From Bacteroidota bacterium (GTDB lineage Bacteria > Bacteroidota > Bacteroidia > Sphingobacteriales > Sphingobacteriaceae), in the NCBI GenBank assembly GCA_026224775.1, contig JAMFRP010000046.1:1-56860 (forward strand): a stretch of DNA of 56,860 nucleotides, read 5' to 3'. This document shows, one piece after another, positions 8,682 through 18,700 of the stretch. The notes under the pieces were generated by a model, which did not search any database, had not been told where the DNA came from, and saw nothing but the letters and a program-made list of their open reading frames with translations. Position 1 is the stretch's first letter. Every line of letters starts with the position of its first letter. The translations under genes were made by a program, and so were the position numbers.

Positions 8682-11600
8682 GATTGTGGTGCAATGGGAT
8701 ATAAAATTTACTTTCTTTATCTTCAGGGTCTAATGAAACAGAATCTGTTGTAGCGTTACCTTGTACCCAGGCAAATACCAGTGGTAAAACAAATAACGCG
8801 GCAAATGTTGAGGCTAACAATCCGCCGATTACCGCGCGGCCTAACGGTGATGTTTGATCACCACCTTCACCTAAGCCCGATGCCATCGGTATCATACCTA
8901 CAATCATGGCCAAACTGGTCATTAATATAGGGCGTACACGTAAGGCAACAGCTTCACGTGCCGACTGTAACGCATTGCCGTTATGCTTTCTTAACTCCTC
9001 CGCATTGGTTACGAGCAACACCGCATTGGAGATAGATACACCGACGGACATGATCATACCCATATAAGATTGCAGGTTAAGCGTAGCGCCTGTTATCTTC
9101 ACCAGGAACAGCGAACCGAATAATACCGCGGGCACAGTTGACAATACCACCAGCGATACTTTAAACGATTGGAAGTTAGCTGCAAGCATTAAGTATATTA
9201 CTAAAATAGCCACTAACAAGCCGGTTTGCAAACTGCTTAACGTATCGGTAAGTGTTTGGCTCATACCCCGTAGCTCAACAGTTAAGCCGTGTGGTAATTT
9301 ACCTAATGATTTAATAGCTTTTTGCACATCATCAGTAGCTGTACCCAAATCCACTTTATTGATATTGGCCGTAACCGATAGTGTTGGCACCGCGCCTATA
9401 TCATCGTCTTCGCCGTATGTGCTGTCTACCTTAACATCAGCTACATCACTCAATACAGGCCTTGGTTGATTAGCCAAAACAGGTATCTCGCGAATATCGT
9501 TCAAACTGGCCATCTGGTACTCCGGAACTTCAACCTGTACCTGGTAACTCAAACCTGCTTTTTCATCAATCCAAACATTCTTTTCGGTAAGGCGGGATGA
9601 TGAGGTTGATGCAGTTAATGTACGTGATATATCATTTACACTAACACCTAGTTCAGCTGCACGGGTTCGGTCAATATTAATATCGATAGATGGATACTGG
9701 TACGATTGTGCTATTTGAACATCGCGCAAATATTTAATACTATCCAGTTTTTTCACCATCGTTAAAGCAAAAGCAACATTCTGCTTTTTATTCTTGCCGG
9801 TAAAGGCCACCTCAATTGGTGTTGGCGATCCCTGACTTAAAATTTTATCAGTAAGCTCAATTGGCTCGAATGACATTTTAACATCCGGTAGCGCTATTTT
9901 CATCGAGTCCCTGAATCTGTCTTTTAACTCATCCAGGTTTACTTTATAACTTTCTGCAAGTTGTACCTGCATAACCGCCTCTTGCGGGCCTGCCATAAAT
10001 AAGTAAATAGGGTTTGTTGAGAATGATGACGGGTGCGTACCAACTATAGTTGAGGTAATAGCTATATTTCTCCTGCCTACCAAACCTTCAAGCACGTGTA
10101 ATGCTGTTAATGTTGATGTTTCCGTACGTTCAAGCCTGGTACCATCCGCCCCACGCAAACGAACCTGGAAAGTACCTGAGTTAACTTTAGGTAATACGTC
10201 ACGCCCGATTATCGCGAATAGTAAGAAAGCTAAGCCAAAAGCCACAACTAAATAAATACCCACAATTAACTTGCGGCGCGGCATCATTCTATCAATTACC
10301 TTAAGGAACCATACCCTGAACTTGTCGAATTTAGTTTCGTTTTTGCCATGTTCTTCGGTAGCATGCTTAATCGCTTTCTCTTTCTGTTCCCACTGGTCAC
10401 CCTCATCATCCATGGCGTAACCATCTTTATGGCTCTTATCTTCATGCTCATTTTTCATTATCCAGTTTGCCATAATTGGCACAAAGGTTTGAGCAAGCAG
10501 ATATGATATAATCATGGCGAAACCAATTGCCAATGATAATGGCAGGAATAATGCTCCCGGTATACCTGTCATGGTAAAGGCCGGCGCAAACACCGCCAGA
10601 ATACAAAACAAGATTAACAACTTAGGGAAAGCGATTTCTTTACAGGCATCCCATATAGCTAATGCTTTGGGTTTACCCATATCAAAGTGCTGGTGAATAT
10701 TCTCAATCGTTACCGTCGACTCATCCACCAGGATACCAATAGCAAGCGACAGACCGCTCAACGTCATGATATTTATTGTTTGATGGAATAAGTACAGGAA
10801 GAACACGCTGGAAATAACGCAGGTAGGAATAGTCATGATAACGATGAGCGCACCGCGCCTGTCGCCCAAAAACAACAATACCATTAAGCCGGTAAGTATA
10901 GCTCCTATAGCACCTTCTTCGGCTAAACTTTTTACAGCGTTTATTACATATATCGATTGGTCAAACACGAAAGACAGTTTAACATCCGGTGGTACCAAAC
11001 CCTGGAAACGAGGTATCGCTTTCTTTAAATTCTGTACAACATCCCATGTTGAGGCCGATGCTGATTTAGTAATTGGCAAATAAACCGAGCGTTTACCATT
11101 AATAAGCGCATATCCTGCTGTAACGTCGGCAGCATCTTCAACAGTGGCTACATCCTTCAGAAAGATAGTTTGGACACCATTCTTATACAGTGGGATCTCA
11201 CCAAAGTCGCTAACGTCTTTAATAGTGGTATTGGCCGGCGTAAGATAATTGAGATCGCCTATACGTACGTTACCTGCAGGCGTATTCTGATTATTATCCC
11301 GCAAAGCAAGCACCAATTGATCCGGTGTTAAATTATGCTGGCGAAGTAGTTGCGGATCAGCTTTAATAACTATAGTACGCTGGTTACCACCAAACGGTGC
11401 CGGTGCAACCAAACCCGGTACTGTTGTAAATGCCGAACGAATATAAACCAATGCAAAGTCAAGCAACTCGTTATTGCTACGTGTAGGGCTACTTAATACA
11501 AGCTGACCTACCGGTAAAGTGGAGGCATCAAAACGCAAAATAAATGGCGGCTGAGATCCCTGCGGGAAACCGGCCTGCGCCCTGTTAGTATACGCCGTGA

Positions 11601-11922
11601 CCTCCGCCGCGGCCTGTGCCATATTAGTGCCTTCGTAAAATGTTACTTTAATCAGGGTTAAGCCCTGTATGTTTTTTGTCTCGATGCTTTTTACACCAGA
11701 CACAAATAGTAGTAAGTTAACGTATGATTTGGCAAAATACGCCTCCATTTGGTTAGGTGTAAAACCACCATAAGGGTGCGATACATAAATAACCGGCAAA
11801 TTAAGGTCGGGGAATATATCTATCTTAATGCTGCGTGTAGCATTAATACCAAAGAAAAACAATGCTGCTACTATAACCAGTATGGTGATTGGCCTTTGAA
11901 GGGCCCCTTTTATCATTCCCAT
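8662..11922 (-). CDS. RND multidrug/ion efflux permease
   Basis: A 1086-residue resistance-nodulation-division permease, proton-driven and in the inner membrane. It shows the duplicated RND layout: TM1 near residues 10-30, a large porter loop, a TM2-TM6 block (about 335-480), a second TM7 near 555, a second loop and a TM8-TM12 block (about 895-1060). TM4 carries LVDESTVTIENIH, so the usual acidic Asp-Asp pair of HAE-type pumps is Asp-Glu here. The segment between TM6 and TM7 (about 490-545) is long and highly charged (EDKSHKDGYAMDDEGD). Substrates cannot be predicted. It sits 18 bases after the tolC-like gene and overlaps the adaptor. Confidence 0.92.
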   Translation of the reverse strand: MGMIKGALQRPITILVIVAALFFFGINATRSIKIDIFPDLNLPVIYVSHPYGGFTPNQMEAYFAKSYVNLLLFVSGVKSIETKNIQGLTLIKVTFYEGTNMAQAAAEVTAYTNRAQAGFPQGSQPPFILRFDASTLPVGQLVLSSPTRSNNELLDFALVYIRSAFTTVPGLVAPAPFGGNQRTIVIKADPQLLRQHNLTPDQLVLALRDNNQNTPAGNVRIGDLNYLTPANTTIKDVSDFGEIPLYKNGVQTIFLKDVATVEDAADVTAGYALINGKRSVYLPITKSASASTWDVVQNLKKAIPRFQGLVPPDVKLSFVFDQSIYVINAVKSLAEEGAIGAILTGLMVLLFLGDRRGALIVIMTIPTCVISSVFFLYLFHQTINIMTLSGLSLAIGILVDESTVTIENIHQHFDMGKPKALAIWDACKEIAFPKLLILFCILAVFAPAFTMTGIPGALFLPLSLAIGFAMIISYLLAQTFVPIMANWIMKNEHEDKSHKDGYAMDDEGDQWEQKEKAIKHATEEHGKNETKFDKFRVWFLKVIDRMMPRRKLIVGIYLVVAFGLAFLLFAIIGRDVLPKVNSGTFQVRLRGADGTRLERTETSTLTALHVLEGLVGRRNIAITSTIVGTHPSSFSTNPIYLFMAGPQEAVMQVQLAESYKVNLDELKDRFRDSMKIALPDVKMSFEPIELTDKILSQGSPTPIEVAFTGKNKKQNVAFALTMVKKLDSIKYLRDVQIAQSYQYPSIDINIDRTRAAELGVSVNDISRTLTASTSSSRLTEKNVWIDEKAGLSYQVQVEVPEYQMASLNDIREIPVLANQPRPVLSDVADVKVDSTYGEDDDIGAVPTLSVTANINKVDLGTATDDVQKAIKSLGKLPHGLTVELRGMSQTLTDTLSSLQTGLLVAILVIYLMLAANFQSFKVSLVVLSTVPAVLFGSLFLVKITGATLNLQSYMGMIMSVGVSISNAVLLVTNAEELRKHNGNALQSAREAVALRVRPILMTSLAMIVGMIPMASGLGEGGDQTSPLGRAVIGGLLASTFAALFVLPLVFAWVQGNATTDSVSLDPEDKESKFYIPLHHNHEHPKK

Positions 11923-11940
11923 TAGTGTATATTATGTATG

Positions 11941-13344
11941 TTAAAAGTTATTTATAAAAACCCCGAAATCGCCGGTTGCGGCCGCCTTATACAATAAAGC
12001 TTGCCAAACATTGTTCGATGTAATATCCTGGTCAACTTCGGCACGGTTCAGCGTGTAAAGCGCATCCGTAAAGTCAACTATATTAGCAAGCCCATTTTTA
12101 TATAGCGCGAATTTTTGAATGTAGGCACTGTTTGCTGCCCTTACTTCAACCGGTGCTTCTGAATAGTTTTTTAATGCGTTATTTATCTTAATGGTAGCTA
12201 ACGCTTCCTGATCACGTATCTGCTCATCAGCCAGGTTATATTCATCCCTGTATTGTGCAGATGTGTATCGTTGTGATTTTACCTGGTAATGCACCCGGAA
12301 CGGATTAGTTAGGTTCCAAACAAAAGCTACACCTAGTAAATAGTTGTAACGTGTTGGATCTGCACCCGCACCGTAGCTGCTGCTATAATCATTTCCATCT
12401 GATGCAATGTCAGATTTAAAGCCTGATCCCCTACCCTGATATGTCCCAAAAAGACTAAATGTTGGATAGGCAAATGTATTTAAATATTTAGCCTGCTCAT
12501 CGCTCACGCCTATGCGGTTACGGTAGTATTTTAAAACAGGATGCTCTTCTGTACCACTGGCCGGTTCAGCATAAATATTTGCAGGTATTTTGCTTATAAA
12601 GGTAGTATCCAGCACAAATTCCTGTGGTGGTATCCCCAGAAATTGAGCTAACTGATTAGCCTGATCAGCAACTGTTTGTTGTGCATTGGTTAATGATATC
12701 CTGGCATTTGATACCTGGGCGTTTGCCAATGACGAATCCACACCCGGATTTAAGCCATTTTTAACACGTGCGATAACCACCTTTTGCAGGTCTAAACTGC
12801 GGTTAAGGTTATCCTGTTGTGCTTTACTTAGTTGCTGGGCAACCAACAAATTAAGGTAGCTGCTTGCCACCCTTACTTCATGTTCAAATTGCTCTTGCGC
12901 TAAATCGCTTTCATTAAGCGTTACTACGGAGTTTTGAACTTTAACTTTTTCCTTGGCTCTGCCAAAAGCAAAAAAGTTCCAGTTAACGTTGGCTACGTAA
13001 AGTGAGCCAAAAGCGGCGTTCCAGTTTTGATTAGGTAGTGCAGGGCCGGAAGACGCAACAGCTAAACCACCGTATGAACCAATCGGGCCGTTAGTGCCGT
13101 TTATGGTGCCATAAGCTTGCTGTGCTGATACGTTAAGATCAGGTAAATATTCTGTTTTGGTTTCTGTTAACGAGGCTTTTGAAGCATTCAGCTGATTTAC
13201 TTTAGCTTTAATAGTACCATAGTTTGAAAGCGCTAATTGTTCAGCGTCTTTTATACTAAGTACTTTTTGCTGGGCCTGTACATTTACTAAAATTAAAATA
13301 CCTGATAAACTTAAGAATAGACGTTTAGAAATTGTAACTAACAT
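11941..13344 (-). CDS. TolC-family outer membrane efflux protein
   Basis: 467 residues with a signal peptide (cleavage likely after NVQAQ near residue 25) and two repeated long helical regions typical of the OEP/TolC fold, with the segments AEQLALSNYGTIKAK and AQVSNARISLTNAQQT. It is predicted to form the trimeric outer-membrane channel for the downstream permease and adaptor. It is the first gene of the operon, transcribed away from the LysR gene. A TAnnTTTG box lies on the minus strand just upstream. Confidence 0.9.
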   Translation of the reverse strand: MLVTISKRLFLSLSGILILVNVQAQQKVLSIKDAEQLALSNYGTIKAKVNQLNASKASLTETKTEYLPDLNVSAQQAYGTINGTNGPIGSYGGLAVASSGPALPNQNWNAAFGSLYVANVNWNFFAFGRAKEKVKVQNSVVTLNESDLAQEQFEHEVRVASSYLNLLVAQQLSKAQQDNLNRSLDLQKVVIARVKNGLNPGVDSSLANAQVSNARISLTNAQQTVADQANQLAQFLGIPPQEFVLDTTFISKIPANIYAEPASGTEEHPVLKYYRNRIGVSDEQAKYLNTFAYPTFSLFGTYQGRGSGFKSDIASDGNDYSSSYGAGADPTRYNYLLGVAFVWNLTNPFRVHYQVKSQRYTSAQYRDEYNLADEQIRDQEALATIKINNALKNYSEAPVEVRAANSAYIQKFALYKNGLANIVDFTDALYTLNRAEVDQDITSNNVWQALLYKAAATGDFGVFINNF

Positions 13345-13363
13345 ATTCGGTATTTTGATGCCG

Positions 13364-13371
13364 CAAAATTA
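13364..13371 (-). promoter_or_regulatory. -7 box of the efflux operon
   Basis: On the minus strand this reads TAATTTTG, a full match to TAnnTTTG, about 20 bases before the tolC-like ATG at 13344. It is in the short divergent region shared with lysR. Confidence 0.5.
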
Positions 13372-13398
13372 AAACTATATTTTATATGAAAAAAATGA

Positions 13399-13415
13399 AT
13401 TAATTTTGTGTTAAT
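13399..13415 (+). promoter_or_regulatory. LysR promoter with overlapping T-N11-A candidate operator
   Basis: TAATTTTG at 13401-13408 matches the -7 consensus. The same stretch contains ATTAA-N7-TTAAT (13399-13415), which fits the LysR-box pattern T-N11-A. The overlap would suit negative autoregulation. The region is AT-rich, so chance matches are likely. Confidence 0.35.
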
Positions 13416-13432
13416 CATTAATAAAAGTAATA

Positions 13433-14479
13433 ATGAATATCGCGATACATCATTTTAGATTGATAGATACCATATCAAAAGACGGAACGCTTACTAAAGC
13501 AGCCGCTACGTTGCACTTAACACAGTCGGCGTTAAGTCACCAGTTAAAGGAGTTGGAAAAGGAATTAGGCATAGATGTATTCAACCGAAATGGCAAAAAA
13601 TTACATTTATCTGAACAAGGCTATCGTTTTTTGCGTAGCTCGGAGAAAATATTAGCCGAACTAAAGTCGCTTGAAGAGGATATCAACAACTATAAAAACG
13701 GCCAAACCAGCAAATTAACTATCAGTATGCAATGCTATACCGCTTACCATTGGTTACCTGGCATTATAAAATACTATAAATCACGCTGGCCCGATATTAA
13801 TATTCAAATACTATCAGAGGCTACCAGCCGTCCATTAGAATATTTAATGAATGGTGATTTAGATATAGGTATCATCCGTACCCAAATGGTGAATACCAAA
13901 ATACGCTATGAGCCTATTTTTAACGACAGACTTACTGCTATCATCAGCAAAGATCATCCGCTTGCGCAAAAAGATGTAATAGAGATTGCTGATTTTCAGG
14001 ATCAGGAATTGATTTTGCCTTTGTATGATCCGTCATACCAGGATACGCCGATGATTGAATCATTAATACAGGCACAACAGGTTAGGCCAAAAACACTGCA
14101 TCGTATACATTATACTGATGCAACCATTGAAATGGTAAATGCCAATTTAGGCATAAGCGTAATGGCCGACTGGATTGTTGAGCCTTATTTAAAAAATAAA
14201 AACATTGTTTCCAAGCCAATGCATCACAGCGTAGCCAGCCGATCATGGTTTGCGGCTACCTGTAAACAAACGCCTGCTATACAGAATTTCTTAGAGTGCC
14301 TGAAAATGTATTTTTCAGGAGCAGATATGAGCATCAATACAACTGAAAAAGAACAACTTATTAAACAACATTCTGTTAAAATACAATATCCTGAAAAGTT
14401 AGCAGCAGCTACCGCAGTTTTTACTCGTCCGGCTGTAGCAGCCAGCTTGACACAGGAATTTAAAAATTACCAATATTAA
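13433..14479 (+). CDS. LysR-family transcriptional regulator
   Basis: 348 residues. The N-terminal winged helix-turn-helix (residues about 3-62, with LTKAAATLHLTQSALSHQLK as the recognition region) is followed by a LysR substrate-binding domain (about 90-295) and an unusual polar and Ala-rich tail of about 50 residues. Divergence from the efflux operon across 88 bases suggests it controls that operon and itself. MetR-like homologs resemble it in the DNA-binding region (QSALSHQLKELEKELG), but a methionine role is not supported by its neighbours. Confidence 0.88.
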   Translation: MNIAIHHFRLIDTISKDGTLTKAAATLHLTQSALSHQLKELEKELGIDVFNRNGKKLHLSEQGYRFLRSSEKILAELKSLEEDINNYKNGQTSKLTISMQCYTAYHWLPGIIKYYKSRWPDINIQILSEATSRPLEYLMNGDLDIGIIRTQMVNTKIRYEPIFNDRLTAIISKDHPLAQKDVIEIADFQDQELILPLYDPSYQDTPMIESLIQAQQVRPKTLHRIHYTDATIEMVNANLGISVMADWIVEPYLKNKNIVSKPMHHSVASRSWFAATCKQTPAIQNFLECLKMYFSGADMSINTTEKEQLIKQHSVKIQYPEKLAAATAVFTRPAVAASLTQEFKNYQY

Positions 14480-14484
14480 TTTCA

Positions 14485-14511
14485 TTAACCCCTCTTTGCC
14501 GGAGGGGTTAA
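14485..14511. repeat. Perfect 10-bp stem hairpin after lysR
   Basis: TTAACCCCTC (14485-14494) is the exact reverse complement of GAGGGGTTAA (14502-14511), with a 7-base loop. No strong T-run follows, so it may be a weak terminator or a short member of the CCCTCC-type palindromic repeats seen elsewhere in this window. Confidence 0.55.
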
Positions 14512-14524
14512 TAAATATCTACAA

Positions 14525-15739
14525 ATGAAGTTCTTTGGTTTGATATGTCTTTTATTTTTTTGCCTTTCAGGCGATGCGCAATCCGCTTATCTACCCTTCC
14601 CCCAACATGTACATTATACAAAGGGGGCTATCAACCCCGACAAATTTTCCCAATCAAAATTAGATCAAACTGTAGAATCCTTTTATAACCAGTGGGAAAA
14701 ACGGTATATAAAATCCATTCCCCATAAACAGGAAAGTTACATCTGGTTTGAAGACACGGATGATAAACAATGTGTTTCCGAAGGGCAGGGTTACGGCATG
14801 ATCATAGTAGCCTTAATGGCCGGATTTGATCCATCGGCCAAAAGCATATTTAATAATTTATACCGGTATTATCATGAACACCCCAGCAACCGCGGCCGCC
14901 ATTTAATGGCATGGGCACAAAACACACACGGTAAAGATATTGATGAAACATCGGCAAGTGACGGCGATATAGACATTGCTTATTCGTTATTATTAGCCAA
15001 TGCGCAATGGGGAAGCAAAGGCCCTATTAATTATTTGCAGGAAGCAAAAATCACAATTGCTGATATTATGCGATATGATATCAACCGTAAAACATGGTCG
15101 GTTTTATTGAGTAATGGGATTGAGGCCGATAGCAGGGACTATTTTGATACCCGGTCATCTGATTTTATGCCTGCTAATTTTAAATCTTTTGAGAGGGTTA
15201 CAGGTGATACCCGTTGGAATAATGTTATAGATAATGAGTACAAACTTTTTAGTTATATGCAAAAGGAATACAGCCCGGATGCGGGATTAGTACCTGACTT
15301 TATAATACGGCTAAACAAAAAAGCAAAACCCGCCCCGGCGCACTACCTCGAATCGGTTTATGATGGCGATTATAATTACAATGCCTGCCGCGTTCCATGG
15401 CGCATAGCCACCGACTATTTATTATCTGGCGATCAGCGTTCGAAAACATTTGTTCAAAAGATAAATCATTGGATCAGGGAGACAACCAGCAACAGTACTT
15501 ATAACCTATCCGCAGGGTACACTTTAGCAGGTGATGATATTAAGGATAGCCATTTTGAAGCTTTAAGTTTTATAACACCATTCGCTGTATCGGCTATGGT
15601 TGATAAAAGTAACCAGCAATGGTTAAACAGCGTATGGGATTATACCGTGCAGTTTAAACTGAAAGACTTTGATTACTACGACAATACTGTCAAAATGCTT
15701 GATATGCTTATCGTATCAGGCAATTACTGGAAGCCTTAG
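14525..15739 (+). CDS. Glycoside hydrolase family 8 (endoglucanase-like), secreted
   Basis: 404 residues with a signal peptide (about 1-19). GH8 inverting glycosidases have an (alpha/alpha)6 barrel. The family's general acid Glu is in SEGQGYGM (near residue 83), and the conserved Asp is in TSASDGDIDIAYSLLLA (near 143). The GH8 family covers cellulases, chitosanases, lichenases and reducing-end xylanases; the sequence alone does not separate these. With the GH5 and esterase genes about 10 kb away it suggests plant or microbial polysaccharide use. Confidence 0.88.
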   Translation: MKFFGLICLLFFCLSGDAQSAYLPFPQHVHYTKGAINPDKFSQSKLDQTVESFYNQWEKRYIKSIPHKQESYIWFEDTDDKQCVSEGQGYGMIIVALMAGFDPSAKSIFNNLYRYYHEHPSNRGRHLMAWAQNTHGKDIDETSASDGDIDIAYSLLLANAQWGSKGPINYLQEAKITIADIMRYDINRKTWSVLLSNGIEADSRDYFDTRSSDFMPANFKSFERVTGDTRWNNVIDNEYKLFSYMQKEYSPDAGLVPDFIIRLNKKAKPAPAHYLESVYDGDYNYNACRVPWRIATDYLLSGDQRSKTFVQKINHWIRETTSNSTYNLSAGYTLAGDDIKDSHFEALSFITPFAVSAMVDKSNQQWLNSVWDYTVQFKLKDFDYYDNTVKMLDMLIVSGNYWKP

Positions 15740-15766
15740 GGTCTGTCTAAAAAATCATAAAGCTAT

Positions 15767-15858
15767 CGTCATTGCGAGCGAAGCGTAGCAATCCCAGGCA
15801 ATGCAGAACCTCTCTGTAAGTTGGGGATTGCCACGTCGTTACACTCCTCGCAATGACG
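15767..15858. repeat. Palindromic repeat, GTCATTGCGAG family, copy 1
   Basis: A 92-base imperfect palindrome. It opens with CGTCATTGCGAGCGAAGCG and closes with CTCCTCGCAATGACG. Arms containing AGCAATCCC and GGATTGCC pair internally. It fills the gap between the convergent GH8 and amine oxidase genes. Related copies are at about 17796, 22400 and 34932. Confidence 0.8.
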
Positions 15859-15886
15859 GTAGTTTTATAATTTCCAAACAACCTTC

Positions 15887-17203
15887 TTAAAATATCTGAT
15901 GATTCAAAATCCCTTTCGCCACATTTTGGCCGCTTGTTAAAGCAGCCTCTACCGTTCCCATTGCCGGGCCGTCGTACAAATATTCACCTGCAAAAAACAG
16001 GGTATTATCAACACCTGCATCTAATATTGTCCGGGCTTGGGGTGCAGCAACTGTATCATAACTATAAGAACCGCGCGTAAACGGCTCCGCTGTCCAGTTC
16101 ATAATACTTGAGGATATTAACTTAGCCTTCAACTCATCAACAGTTAGCTTAAATATATTGCTTAACGATTGAAGTGCCTGTTGTAAAAGCTCTTCGGTAG
16201 AATCTTCCTTTTTTTCTGCTGCTCTCGGGCCGCCTAACCAGCCGGTAAGTAACGTTGAATGTTTTGGGTATTGAGTCCACCAGGTAGGTATATTTTCATC
16301 TGATATTAAGAAGGCCATATCTTTCAAGCTTTTCCCTGCCAGTTTTTTAGTATCACTATTTTCCCAAAAAGCGTCTTTAAACTCCAGTAAAAATTTAATT
16401 ATCGCCCCAAAACCTAAATCATTTATAGCATTTATCTGCTCCTTTATAGCAGGATGAAATACCACCGCCCCCTTTTCGCCTTTTTTTGCCTGCAAAACAC
16501 CAAGCGGCATAGCTATAATAATTTTTTCAGCACTATAAATTTCCCCCGAATCAGTTATCACTTTTACATCACCGGGTTTCCAGTCTATTTGCGTCACCAC
16601 TGAATTTAAATAAACACTACCCTCATGCTCCTTACATTTATCAGCCAGGTAATTAATCATGCTGCAATAGCCATTATCTATCCGGTGTTGCGCATTATCA
16701 TCTTCGTTATTCCATTCATTTCGTAAAGCAAAGGAACTCGCTTTACCGGGGTCAGCGGTATCATAACCCGCTACAAATTTTGATACGCCATCCCGTAAAC
16801 CAACATACTCCCCGCCCGGGAAATGCGTTTGTAAAAAGCTGGCAATATCAGTATCCTCCTCTAGTTCATTCAGTTTTTGCAATAGCAGATCCCAGTTTTC
16901 AATAAACCCTTCATGATCAATAAACCGCCCGTTATCATACCTCACCATTTCTCCGCCAGCGGCGCTGTATTTTATATTGGCCTCTTTTAATAAATTTAAG
17001 GTCACCGGTAAATTACCGTGAATAAACTCAGCACCCAGTTCAGCATGCCTAAAAAAAGACTCATGACTTATGGTATGAATACGGCCTCCAGTATGATTGC
17101 GCGCCTCCAGTACTATTACCTTTCTGCCCGATGCAGAAAGCCGGTAAGCCGCCATTAAACCCGCGGCACCTGCGCCTATTATTAATATATCTGTCATCTG
17201 CAT
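15887..17203 (-). CDS. Flavin-containing amine oxidase (MAO-like)
   Basis: 438 residues. An N-terminal Rossmann FAD-binding motif, ILIIGAGAAGLMAAYRLS with a later GGRIHT, is followed by the amine-oxidase body and a C-terminal FAD motif (LFFAGEYLYDGPAMGTVEAAL). No signal peptide is visible, so it is likely cytoplasmic. It should oxidise an amine or polyamine to an imine with release of H2O2; the substrate is unknown. Starts at 17203 and 17197 differ by two residues. Confidence 0.88.
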   Translation of the reverse strand: MQMTDILIIGAGAAGLMAAYRLSASGRKVIVLEARNHTGGRIHTISHESFFRHAELGAEFIHGNLPVTLNLLKEANIKYSAAGGEMVRYDNGRFIDHEGFIENWDLLLQKLNELEEDTDIASFLQTHFPGGEYVGLRDGVSKFVAGYDTADPGKASSFALRNEWNNEDDNAQHRIDNGYCSMINYLADKCKEHEGSVYLNSVVTQIDWKPGDVKVITDSGEIYSAEKIIIAMPLGVLQAKKGEKGAVVFHPAIKEQINAINDLGFGAIIKFLLEFKDAFWENSDTKKLAGKSLKDMAFLISDENIPTWWTQYPKHSTLLTGWLGGPRAAEKKEDSTEELLQQALQSLSNIFKLTVDELKAKLISSSIMNWTAEPFTRGSYSYDTVAAPQARTILDAGVDNTLFFAGEYLYDGPAMGTVEAALTSGQNVAKGILNHQIF

Positions 17204-17871
17204 TAATTACCCATGTTAGCAAAAATCAATTTGCACAAATAACCAGCCATCTTTCATTAAAACGACCATTTTATTGAAATAACGTTGCATTTAACTGTTG
17301 AATAAATCTACTTCCCAGCAATCCCTTTAGCTATGGTGTACCGCGGTACAGGTGAAACAAGTGGTACATTTGGTACACTTTTAGCCTCAAAAAGTGCCTA
17401 AAAGGTATTAAAAAGCGGGTTTTTAACTACTTTTTGAATGCATTTTCAGCTAAAAAACACCATATTTCACCTAAATTATAGCTAAAAAACGAGTGATTTT
17501 TGCTGTTTTCACCTCATTTTTGGTCAAAAAACGATAGTTTTTATACTTGTTAGAATTAATTTTGGTACACTGGAAGTCTAAATTCCAAGGTTCTTGGTAC
17601 ACCAGAAGCTGAAATTCCAAAGTGCGAAGGCCCTACGGAAAACCGGGCCATGTCACACAGGTACTCGAAGTGTGGTCAAGTGCGAAGAAGGTTTTTTCCG
17701 TCTTGATTTTTTGCTACTTTTTTATCAAGAAAAAAGTAGTAGCCTCGCGGCAATGAGCGGGCGAAAACACTTCAGTAAATGAAAATATCTTTAATTCCCT
17801 CTGTAAGTTAGGGATTGCCACGCTTCGCTCGCAATGACGTTGATGATGAGTTAATTAATCTAATACCTAAC
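17204..17871. repeat. Long gene-free region with GGTACA motifs and degenerate repeats
   Basis: No convincing gene is seen in 668 bases. It holds a perfect 14-base palindrome TGTACCGCGGTACA (17337-17350) and further GGTACA motifs at 17363, 17372, 17564 and 17596. An imperfect direct repeat begins TTGGTACAC (about 17562 and 17594, both continuing to AATTCCAA). AGCTAAAAAAC is repeated twice (about 17450 and 17482), and CAAAAAACGA lies at about 17525. A block from about 17618 to 17780 resembles a dispersed Bacteroidota repeat that often yields spurious short ORFs. A truncated GTCATTGCGAG-family element ends it (17796-17839). Confidence 0.55.
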
Positions 17872-18525
17872 CTACTCTTCACTCAAAGCTTCAGCAATCT
17901 CCATAAAACCTTTTTCACGGGCCAGGTCAGCAGGTAATTTGCCACCTTCCATGCGGATATTTATATCGGCATTATTCTCCAATAACAGTATCAGTAACTC
18001 AAGATTTCCGTTTTGTGCGGCGGAATGTATAGGCGTAACACCAGCTTGTTGTTTAACATTGATATTAGCTCCGCTCTCAATTAACAAAGCGGCAATATCG
18101 GTATGGTTGCCTGCCGCGGCAGAATGTATCGGGTATACATTATAACCATTATTTGATGCCATATTAACATCAGCACCTTTTAAAATCAGGAAACGAGCGA
18201 TTTCATATTGGCCGAAGTAACAAGCTAAGCCAAGCGGTGTAAAACCATCTTCGGCATAATAATTTATAGCATCCGGATAAGTATAAACCAAGTGGGCAAC
18301 CACATCAAATTTCCCGGCAGCAACGGCTTCAAACAAATTCAGCTCATCAATATACTTCATTAAGAAAGCTGTAACCTCCGGCTTTTTATAGTAGCATGAA
18401 AGCATTATTGGCGACACATGATGACTGGTCGCAGATTTTGCAAGCGCGGGGTTTTGAGTCAACAAATTATTCAGACCTACCAAATCGCCTGTAGTAATAT
18501 ATTCTTCAAGTTGATTCTGATTCAT
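17872..18525 (-). CDS. Ankyrin-repeat protein
   Basis: 217 residues, with no signal peptide, composed of about five or six ankyrin repeats. Clear consensus units are GFTPLGLACYFGQYEIARFL, NGYNVYPIHSAAAGNHTDIA and GVTPIHSAAQNGNLELLILL. Such domains mediate protein-protein contacts; no enzyme domain is attached and no partner is suggested by context. It stands alone between a repeat-rich gap and the divergent ftsK gene. Confidence 0.85.
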   Translation of the reverse strand: MNQNQLEEYITTGDLVGLNNLLTQNPALAKSATSHHVSPIMLSCYYKKPEVTAFLMKYIDELNLFEAVAAGKFDVVAHLVYTYPDAINYYAEDGFTPLGLACYFGQYEIARFLILKGADVNMASNNGYNVYPIHSAAAGNHTDIAALLIESGANINVKQQAGVTPIHSAAQNGNLELLILLLENNADINIRMEGGKLPADLAREKGFMEIAEALSEE

Positions 18526-18669
18526 CCTTATTCTAATCGTTTTGTTATCAATGCAATTTAATATTTATTGCACATAGAATCTATATCCGTTGTACGCAAA
18601 ATCAGCATCTTAGTTCCAAATAAGTAAAAATTAAAAATTTACCGCCAAATAAGTTTAATCTATTAACTT

Positions 18670-18677
18670 TATATTTG
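18670..18677 (+). promoter_or_regulatory. -7 box of ftsK
   Basis: TATATTTG is a full TAnnTTTG match 24 bases before the ATG at 18701, at the expected distance for a short leader. Confidence 0.5.
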
Positions 18678-18700
18678 TAAGCTAAACGCTGTATACAGGG

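Noticed and set aside
7491..14479. Heavy-metal (Cus/Czc) efflux operon
   Set aside because: No metal-binding Met/His clusters, metal sensor or metallochaperone gene were seen. The permease is left as substrate unknown.
17594..17782. 62-residue TTG-start reading frame
   Set aside because: The sequence looks like translation of a dispersed intergenic repeat and has no ribosome-binding context.
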